DNA of 64,000 nucleotides from Shewanella sp. VB17 (GCF_013248905.1 NZ_JABRVS010000001.1:3162001-3226000), one strand, 5' to 3'. Numbered from the stretch's first letter, positions 44,448-54,206 are shown. Notes: generated by a model from the sequence alone, not told the origin. Made by a program: numbers and translations.

Positions 44448-44881
44448 AACGGATCCCGTCTAAATTGAGCATTAAATTCAAGTATGAACAATAAATCGAG
44501 TTACCCACTCAAAATCCACACGTCATTTTACTCTGAATAATAGCATCATACCCTTCATAATTATAATGTTAACAACATTATAGCCAAACAGCTTCAAAAT
44601 GAAAAACCATCATAAATAGACAGTTTGAGGGTATAATTAATTTGTATTTCTCTAGTATGTCAATCTAAAGCCTAATAAAATCAACCTAATTATTCTCTAA
44701 ATACACTTGAGTTTCTCTTTTACAATGCAGATAATGATGGCTGACATTGCGTAATATGTACTTATTTATGCATAAACAATATGAATCTCTTTAAGAAATG
44801 TGTTTATAAGTCTATAATAAGCGACCATAGCGAATTTTAGCCATGGCTACTCAGTAATTTTTCTTTAAAAAGTGATCAATA
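44448..44881. other. Gene-free divergent region between AsmA and a small helical protein
   Basis: About 430 A/T-rich bases. A perfect 9-bp inverted repeat (TATAATGTT at 44562-44570 and AACATTATA at 44574-44582, three-base loop) could be an operator. A TATAAT at 44813-44818 is a possible -10 of the gene that starts at 44882, although no good -35 is seen. Promoters of both flanking genes are expected here. Confidence 0.45.
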
Positions 44882-45205
44882 ATGAACGAAAATCTTGATT
44901 TACAAAGTGCGCTTGCAGCACTTGATGAATATGGTTATGACAAAAAGCAATCAAGCGATCTCACTCAAGCTCGTAATAAGCAGCAGATGGGAAAATATAT
45001 CGAATCCTTAGATTATAACCTACGTCGTTTATTAATATTACAAGAAACAGTAAACGAACTTGTTAATAAAAAGAAACACTTAATCGTCCAACAAGAGAAC
45101 ATCCAAACATATAAAACCAAGATAATTAACTTATCTAGGCAATTCAGCATATCCTATGATGAAGTCTTACATATAATGCAAGAGCAAAGTGATCAAGCAC
45201 GCTAA
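44882..45205 (+). CDS. Small helical protein of unknown function
   Basis: A 107-residue protein that I do not recognise. It is nearly all predicted helix with heptad-like segments (LDYNLRRLLILQETVNELVNKKKHLIVQQENIQTYKTKIINLSRQF reads as a coiled coil), rich in Gln and charged residues, with no signal peptide. Its length and composition fit a small cytoplasmic adaptor, possibly DNA- or protein-binding. It stands alone between two long gene-free stretches, and codon use is like its neighbours. Confidence 0.6.
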   Translation: MNENLDLQSALAALDEYGYDKKQSSDLTQARNKQQMGKYIESLDYNLRRLLILQETVNELVNKKKHLIVQQENIQTYKTKIINLSRQFSISYDEVLHIMQEQSDQAR

Positions 45206-45893
45206 GCTAAGTCGGTCACTGAATTTAAAATTAATGACTTCATTTATTGTAAATTATCATTAGACTTTTAATATTGATTGTCTAATGGAATATCATCCAT
45301 ATGGGTGACGTCAACATTACACTTAGCAATAACTGAACTACATTCGTTCTTCGGTTGCAGCTCTAATAATAGCGAAATGCATCAGATCCTAGCCGCTTCG
45401 ATGAATTCATCATCTTGCTCTAGGAAAGCATTAACTTTTCTATGATCGCTCAGTCATTATTTAGGCTAAAATGACAAATTTTTAATTGGTTGACTTATAT
45501 AAGTGCAGGTATAAATAATGTAATTTTATAAACAATGGTTATCTGTAAAATAACTTATTGTCGTCGTCAGATATTATTTAAGTAAAATGTCAGCACTTAT
45601 ATTCGATCATTAACCAACACATATTACCTCTAGTTTTCAATTCATAATTAATGTACATACACAGAAGGTTATTCGAATATGTTTTATACCATTGCTAAAT
45701 ACAAGACATTCGTGCTCAGTAATATGACTATAATAAAACCTTAAGCATTTGAATCGTTAAGGTTTTATTATATCATTATATGATTTTTCAAGGATTACAA
45801 TACTAGCTTCGTCACATTTAACGAGTATGATAGTAACAAAGCACAGCAATTGAGCTAAATCAATCAAAGTAGCACATATGTCCTATGCCTACA
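45206..45893. other. Longest gene-free stretch of the window, with possible RNA gene
   Basis: Nearly 690 bases without a supported ORF. An 8-bp inverted repeat (CATTAGAC 45258-45265, GTCTAATG 45280-45287) lies near the left end and a strong 13-bp hairpin at 45732-45769. No tRNA or riboswitch pattern is visible. It may hold a small RNA gene, an extended serS 3' region or simply relaxed sequence. Confidence 0.4.
45732..45769. terminator. Perfect 13-bp terminator-like hairpin
   Basis: AATAAAACCTTAA (45732-45744) is fully complementary to TTAAGGTTTTATT (45757-45769), with a 12-base loop and T-rich sequence at both ends. It lies 125 bases past the serS stop on the minus strand, so it may end serS, or it may end a plus-strand transcript from the preceding 500 bases. 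Confidence 0.6.
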
Positions 45894-47180
45894 TTAACCG
45901 ATTTTATCTAAACCACCCATATAAGCACGCAGCACTTCAGGTACCGTGATAGTGCCATCTTCATTTTGATAGTTTTCCATCACCGCAACTAACGTACGAC
46001 CTACCGCAAGCCCAGAGCCATTGAGCGTATGAAGTAAAGCAGGCTTTTTAGCCTCTTTAGATTTATAGCGTGCATGCATGCGACGAGCTTGGAAATCTTG
46101 CATATTACTGCATGAAGAGATCTCCCTATAAGTATTTTGAGCCGGTAACCATACTTCAATATCAAAGGTTTTACTGGCACCAAAGCCCATATCACCAGTA
46201 CATAAGATCATGGTCCGATATGGTAGCTCAAGTTTCTCTAATACTATTTCAGCATGGCGCGTTAATGATTCTAAAGCAGCCATAGAATCTTCAGGCTTAA
46301 CCAGTTGCACCATTTCAACTTTATCAAACTGATGTTGACGAATAAGACCACGGGTATCACGGCCATATGATCCCGCCTCACTTCTAAAGCAAGGTGTATG
46401 GGCGGCTAATTTTATCGGTAGATCTGCTTCATCAACAATGGTATCACGTACAGTATTTGTCAACGGCACTTCAGCAGTTGGAATTAAGGCTAAGCCTTGC
46501 CCTTCTTCTGTTGCAGGTTTAGTATGAAACAGATCTTCGCCAAATTTTGGCAACTGACTCGTTCCCATTAAGCTGTCTTCATTGACTAACAAAGGCACAT
46601 AAGTTTCAATATAACCATGCTCGGTCGTATGAAGGTCTAACATAAATTGTGCTAATGCCCTGTGCATACGCGCAATTTGGCCTTTCATGATAATGAAACG
46701 TGAGCCAGTGATCTTAACTGCAGATTTAAAATCTAATCCGCTTAACGCTTCGCCCAGTTCAACATGATCTTTAACACGAAAGTCATAGTGTTTAATTGTG
46801 CCCCAACGACGAATTTCTACATTCTCAGTTTCATCTTTACCGATTGGCGCCGATGCATCAGGTAAATTAGGCACACTCATTGCTATAGAGTTAAGTGTGT
46901 CAAGTAAGCCTGCAAGCTCAAGCTTCTTAGCATCCAGTTGTGATCCAAGATCCCCAATTTGAGCCATTATAGGCGCAACATCTTCCCCTTTGGCTTTGGC
47001 TTGCCCAATGGATTTAGAGATCGCATTACGCGAAGCCTGTAGGTCTTCGGTTTCCATTTGCAGCGACTTACGTTGTTCTTCTAATTTACTAAGGCGCTCT
47101 ACATCTAAAATAAAACCACGGGTTGCGAGCCTTTCGGCTGTCACTTCTAATTCATTACGCAAAAATTTTGGATCTAACAT
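45894..47180 (-). CDS. serS: Seryl-tRNA synthetase
   Basis: Charges tRNA-Ser with serine; 428 residues, class II. The N-terminal long coiled-coil arm (RLSKLEEQRKSLQMETEDLQASRNAISKSIGQAKAKGED) grips the tRNA. The class II motif 2 (PCFRSEAGSYGRDTRGLIRQHQFDKVEM) and motif 3 (LNGSGLAVGRTLVAVMENYQ) are intact. It is the downstream end of the ftsK-lolA-rarA-crcB-serS run on the minus strand, with an 18-base gap after crcB. Confidence 0.96.
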   Translation of the reverse strand: MLDPKFLRNELEVTAERLATRGFILDVERLSKLEEQRKSLQMETEDLQASRNAISKSIGQAKAKGEDVAPIMAQIGDLGSQLDAKKLELAGLLDTLNSIAMSVPNLPDASAPIGKDETENVEIRRWGTIKHYDFRVKDHVELGEALSGLDFKSAVKITGSRFIIMKGQIARMHRALAQFMLDLHTTEHGYIETYVPLLVNEDSLMGTSQLPKFGEDLFHTKPATEEGQGLALIPTAEVPLTNTVRDTIVDEADLPIKLAAHTPCFRSEAGSYGRDTRGLIRQHQFDKVEMVQLVKPEDSMAALESLTRHAEIVLEKLELPYRTMILCTGDMGFGASKTFDIEVWLPAQNTYREISSCSNMQDFQARRMHARYKSKEAKKPALLHTLNGSGLAVGRTLVAVMENYQNEDGTITVPEVLRAYMGGLDKIG

Positions 47181-47198
47181 GTCTGATATTCTTAATAG

Positions 47199-47573
47199 TT
47201 ATATGCGAGAAAAAACCAACTGCTGCCCTAAATAAACCATGAATAAACATAGACAAAGGTTCAGCGTGATATTTAACAGTGCCTTTAACCAACTTCCACT
47301 CTGAATAAGTAACAAGGTCTCGTTGGAAAAGGTTGAAAATGTTGTCAGTGCGCCTAATAAGCCAACACCGACTAAAGCTTTTAATTCAGGGCTGACTTCA
47401 CTCACTTGACCTAAAGCATAAATACTTCCCATCATAAATGAGCCCATGATATTGACTAATAGTGTACCAAAAGGAAATGAAGAGCCAAATAGCTGAAGCA
47501 TTAAAATTGACAGTAAATAACGAAAAACAGCGCCAATTGATCCCCCTAAAGCCACTAATAAGATATTATTCAT
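47199..47573 (-). CDS. crcB: Fluoride channel CrcB/Fluc
   Basis: A 124-residue four-helix membrane protein that exports fluoride as a dual-topology dimer. Family features: GGSIGAVFRYLLS at the start, FGTLLVNIMGSFMMG, and GLLGALTTFSTFSNETLLL with the Na+ and fluoride-lining Thr and Phe residues. It overlaps the end of rarA by eight bases. No fluoride riboswitch (crcB motif) lies directly upstream, since the gene starts inside rarA. E. coli has no crcB at this location. Confidence 0.93.
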   Translation of the reverse strand: MNNILLVALGGSIGAVFRYLLSILMLQLFGSSFPFGTLLVNIMGSFMMGSIYALGQVSEVSPELKALVGVGLLGALTTFSTFSNETLLLIQSGSWLKALLNITLNLCLCLFMVYLGQQLVFSRI

Positions 47574-48897
47574 ACCTTTTCATCCTGCTATTTTTATCAA
47601 GTTGCGCTAATTGCGCTAATTTAGTTTTTATCCGTTGCTCAAAACCATGCTCTGTTGGGTAATAGAAACGACTTTGGGCTAATCTTTCTGGAAAATAACA
47701 TTCACCACTGGCATAAGAATTCAATTCGTCGTGAGCATATCGATATCCTTCACCGTAGCCCAAATCTTGCATCAATTGACTGGGTGCATTTCTTAAATGT
47801 ATTGGCACTGCATCGTTTGGCGTCTCACGTGCGAGCTGACGTGCTGCTTTAAAAGCAGTATAAACCGCATTACTTTTAGGTGCACAAGCAAGGTATACAA
47901 TGGCTTGAGCAATCCCTCGCTCACCTTCTGCGGGACCCACTCGATGAAAGCAATCCCATGCATTAAGCGCAACCGTCATGGCAACCGGATCTGCATTACC
48001 TATGTCTTCTGAAGCAATCGCCAATAAACGACGTGCGATATAAAGAGGATCACAGCCTCCCTCTATCATACGACAAAACCAATACAAAGCAGCATCTGGC
48101 GCAGACCCACGAATAGACTTATGTACCGCAGAGATGAGGTCATAGAATTGATCTCCATTTTTATCAAAACCAGACAATTGATGTCCAGCAACATCCTGAA
48201 GTATATCCTCAGTAAAGCTCTCACCATCAACAATCATGTCACTCATGAGTTCAATGAGATTAAGCGCTTTACGCGCATCTCCATCACAAATATTCGCCAA
48301 TTTAATCGCCACATGTTCAGGGATACATAATCGACGTTGGCCTAATCCACGCACCTCATCAGACAATGCCTGATTAACGATAAGCACTATCTCTTCGTTG
48401 GTCAATTTCTTAATCAGGTATACACGAGCACGCGACAACAAGGCGTTATTGATTTCAAATGAAGGGTTTTCAGTCGTTGCACCAACAAAGATAATCGTGC
48501 CGTCTTCGATAAAAGGTAAAAAAGCATCTTGTTGACTTTTATTAAATCGATGCACCTCATCAACAAACAACAAGGTACGCTGTCCACGAGATTCAGCCAC
48601 ACTTTTTGCATGCTCAATCGCTATACGGATCTCTTTTACACCCGATGTCACCGCCGAAATACGTTCAACATGGGCATTGGCATAATGTGCAACAAGCTCA
48701 GCTAAGGTCGTTTTACCTGTACCAGGTGGTCCCCAAAACATCATTGAGTGCGCCTTACCCGCTTCAAGAGCTTGGCGCAAAGGCTTTCCCTCACCGAGTA
48801 AATGTGACTGACCTATATATTGAGATATCTCTTCAGGGCGCATTCGCGCAGCTAAAGGTCTAAAATCAGGGGTAAAATCGAAACTGAAACTTGACAC
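47566..48897 (-). CDS. rarA: Replication-associated recombination protein A (MgsA)
   Basis: A 443-residue AAA+ ATPase acting at stalled forks, related to clamp-loader subunits and eukaryotic WRNIP1. Walker A is GPPGTGKTTLAE near residue 55 and Walker B is LLFVDEVHRF; GATTENPSFEIN is sensor 1, and the C-terminal tetramer domain has FYDLISAVHKSIRGSAPDAALYW. The start is GTG, with GAGG five bases ahead. It lies between lolA and crcB, as in E. coli except for crcB. Confidence 0.95.
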   Translation of the reverse strand: MSSFSFDFTPDFRPLAARMRPEEISQYIGQSHLLGEGKPLRQALEAGKAHSMMFWGPPGTGKTTLAELVAHYANAHVERISAVTSGVKEIRIAIEHAKSVAESRGQRTLLFVDEVHRFNKSQQDAFLPFIEDGTIIFVGATTENPSFEINNALLSRARVYLIKKLTNEEIVLIVNQALSDEVRGLGQRRLCIPEHVAIKLANICDGDARKALNLIELMSDMIVDGESFTEDILQDVAGHQLSGFDKNGDQFYDLISAVHKSIRGSAPDAALYWFCRMIEGGCDPLYIARRLLAIASEDIGNADPVAMTVALNAWDCFHRVGPAEGERGIAQAIVYLACAPKSNAVYTAFKAARQLARETPNDAVPIHLRNAPSQLMQDLGYGEGYRYAHDELNSYASGECYFPERLAQSRFYYPTEHGFEQRIKTKLAQLAQLDKNSRMKRYE

Positions 48898-48906
48898 TAA
48901 TGCCTC

Positions 48907-49533
48907 TTAGTTAATCTCTTTTAAACGTTGATCATCGATATCAACATCATCCGGCACAATAAATTTAAACATGGATAACTCATTATCAGCAATCCCTGTT
49001 TGTTCTGACAGCGAAAATTGACTCACATTACCTTGTTGATCATGTAACACCATTTTGGTCAGGGTATTACCATCGAAACACACTTTCACCGACTCAACGC
49101 CACCCTCTACACTTTTAGGCGTAATATTAAAGCAACCATTAGTATTCGTCACTGAATATTGAGACCAAGTCTCTTCATCTCGATGCACTAACAACGCAAT
49201 TGGGGATGCATTAATGGCTTGATTTAAATCCATAACAGAAACTTCTTCGGCAAAAGGATTATAAATCCACACATCTTTTCCATCAGCAACAATAAGCGAC
49301 TCATCGGGAGCTTTGAGATGCCAATAGAATTGATTTGGATAAGCAAGCGCAAATACACCGCTGCCTTTTTGGATCTGTTTATTATTGATATCTGTCACTG
49401 TTTGTTCAAATTTTGCTTTCAGCGTCGACACTTCTGTTAGCTTGGTTTTTAGTGCAGATGACTCGTCTGCTTGAACATACTGTGATGCTAATAATGGTAA
49501 TGCAAGCACAAATGCTGATAACACCTTTCTCAT
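48907..49533 (-). CDS. lolA: Outer-membrane lipoprotein carrier protein LolA
   Basis: Periplasmic chaperone that takes lipoproteins from LolCDE to LolB. The 208-residue precursor has a signal peptide (VLSAFVLALPLLASQYVQA) and the LolA fold, an open beta-barrel: FEQTVTDINNKQIQKGSGVFALAYPNQFYWHLKAPDESLIVADGKDVWIYNPF is the family signature, with tryptophans in the cavity. It follows ftsK in the order seen in E. coli. Confidence 0.95.
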   Translation of the reverse strand: MRKVLSAFVLALPLLASQYVQADESSALKTKLTEVSTLKAKFEQTVTDINNKQIQKGSGVFALAYPNQFYWHLKAPDESLIVADGKDVWIYNPFAEEVSVMDLNQAINASPIALLVHRDEETWSQYSVTNTNGCFNITPKSVEGGVESVKVCFDGNTLTKMVLHDQQGNVSQFSLSEQTGIADNELSMFKFIVPDDVDIDDQRLKEIN

Positions 49534-49639
49534 TTCAATTCCTTCATCTCATTTTTATCATAGAAAATCGTGTCCTATAACCAGCGAATTTTCATCTAAT
49601 TAGGATTTTATTCATGATCAGTTTGATCTATTAAGCATA

Positions 49640-52177
49640 CTAAAAGACTTTAGGTGGTGGTGGTGCAAGCACTTCACGATTACCATTATGCCCTTGTGAA
49701 CTGACCACACCTTGTGCTTCCATCTGTTCGATAATACGTGCTGCACGGTTATAACCAATTTTAAATTTACGCTGTACACTAGAAATAGAGCCTCGGCGTG
49801 TTTCAGTCACGAAGGCAACCGCTTCATCATAAAGCGCATCCGTGTCATCTTCGCTTTCACTGGTCTCTCCAGGTAACAATACTTGTGCGCCTTCAGGTGC
49901 ACCTTGTATAATTTCATCGAGATATTGTGGTTTCCCTCGAAGATGCCAATCTGCAACCACGGCATGAACCTCATGATCGTCAATAAATGCACCATGAACT
50001 CGGTTTGGCACAGAAGTACCAGGTGGAAGATAAAGCATGTCACCCATCCCCAACAACGCTTCCGCTCCTTGCTGATCTAAAATAGTACGTGAATCTATTC
50101 GACTTGAAACCTGAAATGCCATCCGTGTTGGAATGTTAGCTTTAATCAAGCCGGTGATAACATCAACAGAGGGACGTTGGGTTGCCAAGATAAGATGAAT
50201 ACCTGCAGCGCGTGCCTTTTGGGCAATACGAGCAATCAGTTCTTCCACTTTTTTACCGACTATCATCATCATATCAGCAAATTCATCAACAATGACGACA
50301 ATTGAAGGTAATTTATCTAACTCTGGCGCTTCGAGCTCCATGCTGTCTGATGACTTCCACAAAGGATCAAAAAGAGGCACTCCCGAGGCTTTTGCCTCTT
50401 TTATTTTAGCGTTATACCCTTTAAGATTTCTCACACCCAGCGCTGACATTAACTTATATCTGCGCTCCATCTCCCCAACACACCAACGTAAAGAGTTCGC
50501 AGCTTCTTTCATGTCAGTCACCACTTCACATAAAAGATGTGGGATCCCTTCATAAACGGATAACTCCAACATTTTGGGATCGATCATGATAAACCGAACA
50601 TCATCAGGGCCTGACTTGTAAAGTAGGCTGGTGATCATCACATTGACCCCAACTGATTTACCTGAGCCTGTTGTGCCTGCAACCAGTAAATGAGGCATTT
50701 TACCCAGATCGACGACCACAGGTTTACCTGCAATATCTTGCCCTAAAACCATACTTAAATGAGATTCGCTTTCAGTAAATTCTTTGCTATCTAATACATC
50801 ACGCATAAAAACTGTTTCACGAAATTTATTAGGGAGCTCTAAACCGACATAGGCTTTGCCTGGAATGACTTCAACAATTCGTACACTTTCGGCTAATAAT
50901 GAACGTGCTAAATCTTTAGACAAATTAGTGATCTTTGACGCTTTAACACCCGGGGCTAATTCAAGCTCAAACCTTGTAACAACAGGGCCTGGGAACACAC
51001 CCATGACTTTAGCGACAATATTAAACTCAGCCAGCTTAACTTCAACTAATGCTGCCACTTGATCAAGTTCTTCACGGCTAATAGGATTATCTTGCCTATT
51101 AGGCACATCTAATAACGAGATACAAGGCAATGGGGTGACAGCTTTGGTTGCATCTTGCAGATTTTGACCAGGAAGGATCACAATACCGTCAACAATTTTA
51201 GCTTTCTCTGTTGGCTTCACAGCAATTGAATTAACAGTATCTAGTGACATTTTTTTATCAAAAACCACCTCATCATCGCCCTCATCAATAACGAGCTGGT
51301 GATCAAAATCAATGTCATCTAATTCATTCGCAGACTTATCATCAATTACACTCACCGTATTAGCGGAATCAAGATAACGATTCGTTTGATGCTTGCTTGT
51401 CGCCTTCTCTAAGGCATTAGACTTTACCTTGCTGGTCTGTGCTTCAAAGGGACCTGCGTTCTCAGCATCATATTTTTTTTGGTTCTGTCGTTTCTCTTTG
51501 AATGTGTAAAAGATAGACATAAAGCCACGAGTATCTTCAGTTTCTTCAGATTTAGTCTTAAATTTTAGCGGAATATCTCGCAGAAAATGACATAAGTAAA
51601 TGGTGTAAAAACCAGTTAAATCAACGACTGTAAACCAACTAATTCCCGTTAATAATGTAAAGCCTGCACCAACGAAACAAAGAAGCAATAGAGTTGTGCC
51701 TAACGTATTGAAGTAAGGTAGCATCGCATCACGAATAACATCACCAGACACCCCTCCAGCAGAAAAATCATAGATATCATTCACATTCATACTGGCTAAA
51801 GCTGCTAAACTAAAGACCATTAATAAAAAGCCTATTAATCTTAATCCCACTGAAAAATAATCAATTTCCAGTAATCTGTGCGTACGCTTAAATAAAATCC
51901 ACCCAGTCAACGCTATAATAATGGGAATTAAATAAGCAATATAACCAAACAAGTAAAATAATACGTCGGCAGACCAAGCACCAACAGCACCAGTGAGATT
52001 TAAGATCTCACCCTCGAAATGTGACTGACTCCAACCTGGATCTGAAGAATGAAAGCTACTCAGCGCTAGCAGTACATAAGTTGCTAACATGCAACATATA
52101 ATGAGGCCGCCTTCCAGAAGGCGGTGTACTCCACTAAGCGTGTTAACATTATTTGCTTTAAACAAATAGAAACCCAT
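49640..52177 (-). CDS. ftsK: DNA translocase FtsK
   Basis: Septum-anchored DNA pump that aligns the replication terminus for XerCD recombination. The N-terminus has four membrane helices, the linker (about residues 220-360) is short and acidic, and the motor has Walker A VAGTTGSGKSVGVN near residue 495, FIMIDPK and VVIVDEFADMM. The C-terminal gamma winged helix (RRGSISSVQRKFKIGYNRAARIIEQME) reads KOPS sites. I start at the ATG at 52177 (845 residues), which leaves about ten residues before the conserved TLSG-RLLE-G; the extra 25 upstream residues need a TTG. Confidence 0.93.
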   Translation of the reverse strand: MGFYLFKANNVNTLSGVHRLLEGGLIICCMLATYVLLALSSFHSSDPGWSQSHFEGEILNLTGAVGAWSADVLFYLFGYIAYLIPIIIALTGWILFKRTHRLLEIDYFSVGLRLIGFLLMVFSLAALASMNVNDIYDFSAGGVSGDVIRDAMLPYFNTLGTTLLLLCFVGAGFTLLTGISWFTVVDLTGFYTIYLCHFLRDIPLKFKTKSEETEDTRGFMSIFYTFKEKRQNQKKYDAENAGPFEAQTSKVKSNALEKATSKHQTNRYLDSANTVSVIDDKSANELDDIDFDHQLVIDEGDDEVVFDKKMSLDTVNSIAVKPTEKAKIVDGIVILPGQNLQDATKAVTPLPCISLLDVPNRQDNPISREELDQVAALVEVKLAEFNIVAKVMGVFPGPVVTRFELELAPGVKASKITNLSKDLARSLLAESVRIVEVIPGKAYVGLELPNKFRETVFMRDVLDSKEFTESESHLSMVLGQDIAGKPVVVDLGKMPHLLVAGTTGSGKSVGVNVMITSLLYKSGPDDVRFIMIDPKMLELSVYEGIPHLLCEVVTDMKEAANSLRWCVGEMERRYKLMSALGVRNLKGYNAKIKEAKASGVPLFDPLWKSSDSMELEAPELDKLPSIVVIVDEFADMMMIVGKKVEELIARIAQKARAAGIHLILATQRPSVDVITGLIKANIPTRMAFQVSSRIDSRTILDQQGAEALLGMGDMLYLPPGTSVPNRVHGAFIDDHEVHAVVADWHLRGKPQYLDEIIQGAPEGAQVLLPGETSESEDDTDALYDEAVAFVTETRRGSISSVQRKFKIGYNRAARIIEQMEAQGVVSSQGHNGNREVLAPPPPKVF

Positions 52178-52310
52178 AAAAAATAAAAATACGTATGCTA
52201 AAGATATCAAATTTATGCACAGTTTGCAGCGATTAACCCCATAGAAAAGCAAGAATATGAAGCTAAATTAATGTGAACGACGATTTTATCGTCATTGAGT
52301 AGGATAAAAA

Positions 52311-52332
52311 AAGGAGCCATAGTTGGCTCCTT
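52311..52332 (-). terminator. Terminator of lrp
   Basis: AAGGAGCCA (52311-52319) pairs with TGGCTCCTT (52324-52332) across four bases. On the minus strand it is followed by TTTTTATCC, a proper intrinsic terminator 22 bases after the lrp stop. Confidence 0.88.
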
Positions 52333-52354
52333 TCGTCATTATTACATTAAAACA

Positions 52355-52858
52355 CTAAGATTCTGCAGTAATATTTATTGCAACCTTATTTGTTTGCTTA
52401 ACCTCTTCCATTACCACGTAAGTACGTGTATCAGAAACAGATGGCAATTTTAGTAAAGTTTCACCTAATAATCGACGATACGCAGACATATCAGAGACTC
52501 GTGTCTTTAATAGATAGTCAAAATTGCCTGAGACTAGATGACATTCTTGAATATCATCGAGTAACTGTACAGCACGATTAAACTTATCAAACACTTCCGA
52601 ACTATCACGATTGAGCGTAATTTCAACGAACACAAGTAAAGAAGCACCCAAAAAGTGAGGGTTGACTAACGCTGTGTATCCGTTGATATACCCTTGCTTT
52701 TCGAGTCTTTTCACTCTCTCCAAACAAGGAGTAGGGCTCAGCCCTACCCGTTTCGATAACTCTACATTGGAAATGCGTCCATCCATTTGCAATTCATTAA
52801 GTATGTTTCGATCTATACGATCTAAGTCTTTTATTGGACTTGTTTTACTACCAACCAT
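52355..52858 (-). CDS. lrp: Leucine-responsive regulatory protein Lrp
   Basis: A 167-residue Lrp/AsnC-family regulator, close in length and sequence to E. coli Lrp: DLDRIDRNILNELQMDGRISNVELSKRVGLSPTPCLERVKRLEKQGYINGYTALVNP is the helix-turn-helix half, and the RAM effector half contains LDDIQECHLVSGNFDYLLKTRVSDM. It responds to leucine and alanine and controls amino-acid metabolism. It is divergent from ald, a known Lrp-type target in many bacteria, across 181 bases. Confidence 0.95.
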   Translation of the reverse strand: MVGSKTSPIKDLDRIDRNILNELQMDGRISNVELSKRVGLSPTPCLERVKRLEKQGYINGYTALVNPHFLGASLLVFVEITLNRDSSEVFDKFNRAVQLLDDIQECHLVSGNFDYLLKTRVSDMSAYRRLLGETLLKLPSVSDTRTYVVMEEVKQTNKVAINITAES

Positions 52859-53039
52859 ATTATCAACCTTGATTTGTCACTAAAACAATACTTATCACTA
52901 GGTATATTCAAAGTTTAGCAGCATAAACTGCCGAACTGATACTATACTAGATTTCCCTGAACTAATCACGTTTAGGTCATGACAAATATAACAATTTTTC
53001 CCATTTTTAATGGGTTTTTATGCAATTTGAGGCTCTAAG

Positions 53040-54155
53040 ATGATAATTGGTGTACCTAAAGAAATCAAAAATCACGAGTATCGCGTTGGAATGGTCCCAT
53101 CAAGCGTACGTGAATTAACGAATAGAAATCATAAGGTCTTTATCGAAACAAATGCTGGTTCCGGAATTGGTTTTACAGATCAAGATTATATCGATGTGGG
53201 AGCATCTATTTTAGCGACTGCTGCTGAAGTGTTTGCCACTGCTGAAATGATCGTTAAAGTAAAAGAACCACAAGCTGTTGAGCGTGCGATGTTACGCGAA
53301 GATCAACTGCTGTTTACTTACCTTCATCTTGCTCCTGATCTCCCTCAAACTGAAGACTTAATCAAAAGTGGTGCTGTTTGTATCGCTTATGAAACAGTGA
53401 CTGATGATCGTGGTACGCTGCCCCTTCTTGCTCCTATGTCAGAAGTTGCAGGTCGTATGTCTATTCAAGCTGGAGCTATGGCACTCGAGAAGTCCATGGG
53501 CGGTCGTGGTATGCTACTCGGCGGTGTTCCTGGAGTTGAACCAGCTAAAGTCGTGATTATCGGTGGCGGCATGGTGGGGACTAATGCTGCACAAATGGCC
53601 GTAGGTCTCGGTGCTGATGTCGTTATTTTAGATCGTAGTATCGACGCTCTTCGTCGTTTAAATGCACAATTTGATAACAAAGTTAAGGCCATCTATTCTA
53701 CCGCTGATGCTATCGAAAAGCATGTCTTAGAAGCTGATCTTGTTATTGGTGGGGTACTAGTTCCTGGTGCTGCAGCACCTAAACTCGTCACCAAAGATCA
53801 TATTAAGCGTATGAAACCTGGTTCCGCAATTGTTGATGTCGCCATCGATCAAGGCGGCTGTATTGAAACATCTCATGCCACCACTCATCAAGATCCAACT
53901 TATATCGTAGATGATGTTGTCCACTATTGTGTCGCCAATATGCCTGGAGCGGTAGCTCGAACCTCAACGTTCGCACTTAACAACGCCACCCTTCCTTATA
54001 TTCTTAAGCTTGCAGATCTTGGTTACAAACATGCACTTTTGCAAGACAAGCATTTACTTAATGGCCTAAATGTTATGCACGGTAAGATCACCTGTCAAGA
54101 AGTCGCTGAAGCATTAAATTTAGAGTTTGTTGATCCAAAAATTTTACTCAGTTAA
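53040..54155 (+). CDS. ald: Alanine dehydrogenase
   Basis: NAD-dependent oxidative deamination of L-alanine to pyruvate, 371 residues. The N-terminal pattern is IGVPKEIKNHEYRVGMVPSSV; the NAD loop is VVIIGGGMVGTNAAQMA; QGGCIETSHATTH and the YCVANMPGAVARTST segment are typical. It is divergent from lrp, so Lrp may control it directly. A perfect terminator hairpin follows. It lets the cell use alanine as carbon and nitrogen source. Confidence 0.95.
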   Translation: MIIGVPKEIKNHEYRVGMVPSSVRELTNRNHKVFIETNAGSGIGFTDQDYIDVGASILATAAEVFATAEMIVKVKEPQAVERAMLREDQLLFTYLHLAPDLPQTEDLIKSGAVCIAYETVTDDRGTLPLLAPMSEVAGRMSIQAGAMALEKSMGGRGMLLGGVPGVEPAKVVIIGGGMVGTNAAQMAVGLGADVVILDRSIDALRRLNAQFDNKVKAIYSTADAIEKHVLEADLVIGGVLVPGAAAPKLVTKDHIKRMKPGSAIVDVAIDQGGCIETSHATTHQDPTYIVDDVVHYCVANMPGAVARTSTFALNNATLPYILKLADLGYKHALLQDKHLLNGLNVMHGKITCQEVAEALNLEFVDPKILLS

Positions 54156-54183
54156 AACAAAATTTTTAGTCAACAATATTAAC

Positions 54184-54206
54184 AGGGAGCCTTAGGCTCC
54201 CTTTTT
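54184..54206 (+). terminator. Intrinsic terminator after ald
   Basis: AGGGAGCC (54184-54191) pairs with GGCTCCCT (54195-54202) across TTA, followed by TTTTCG. A strong canonical terminator. Confidence 0.9.
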
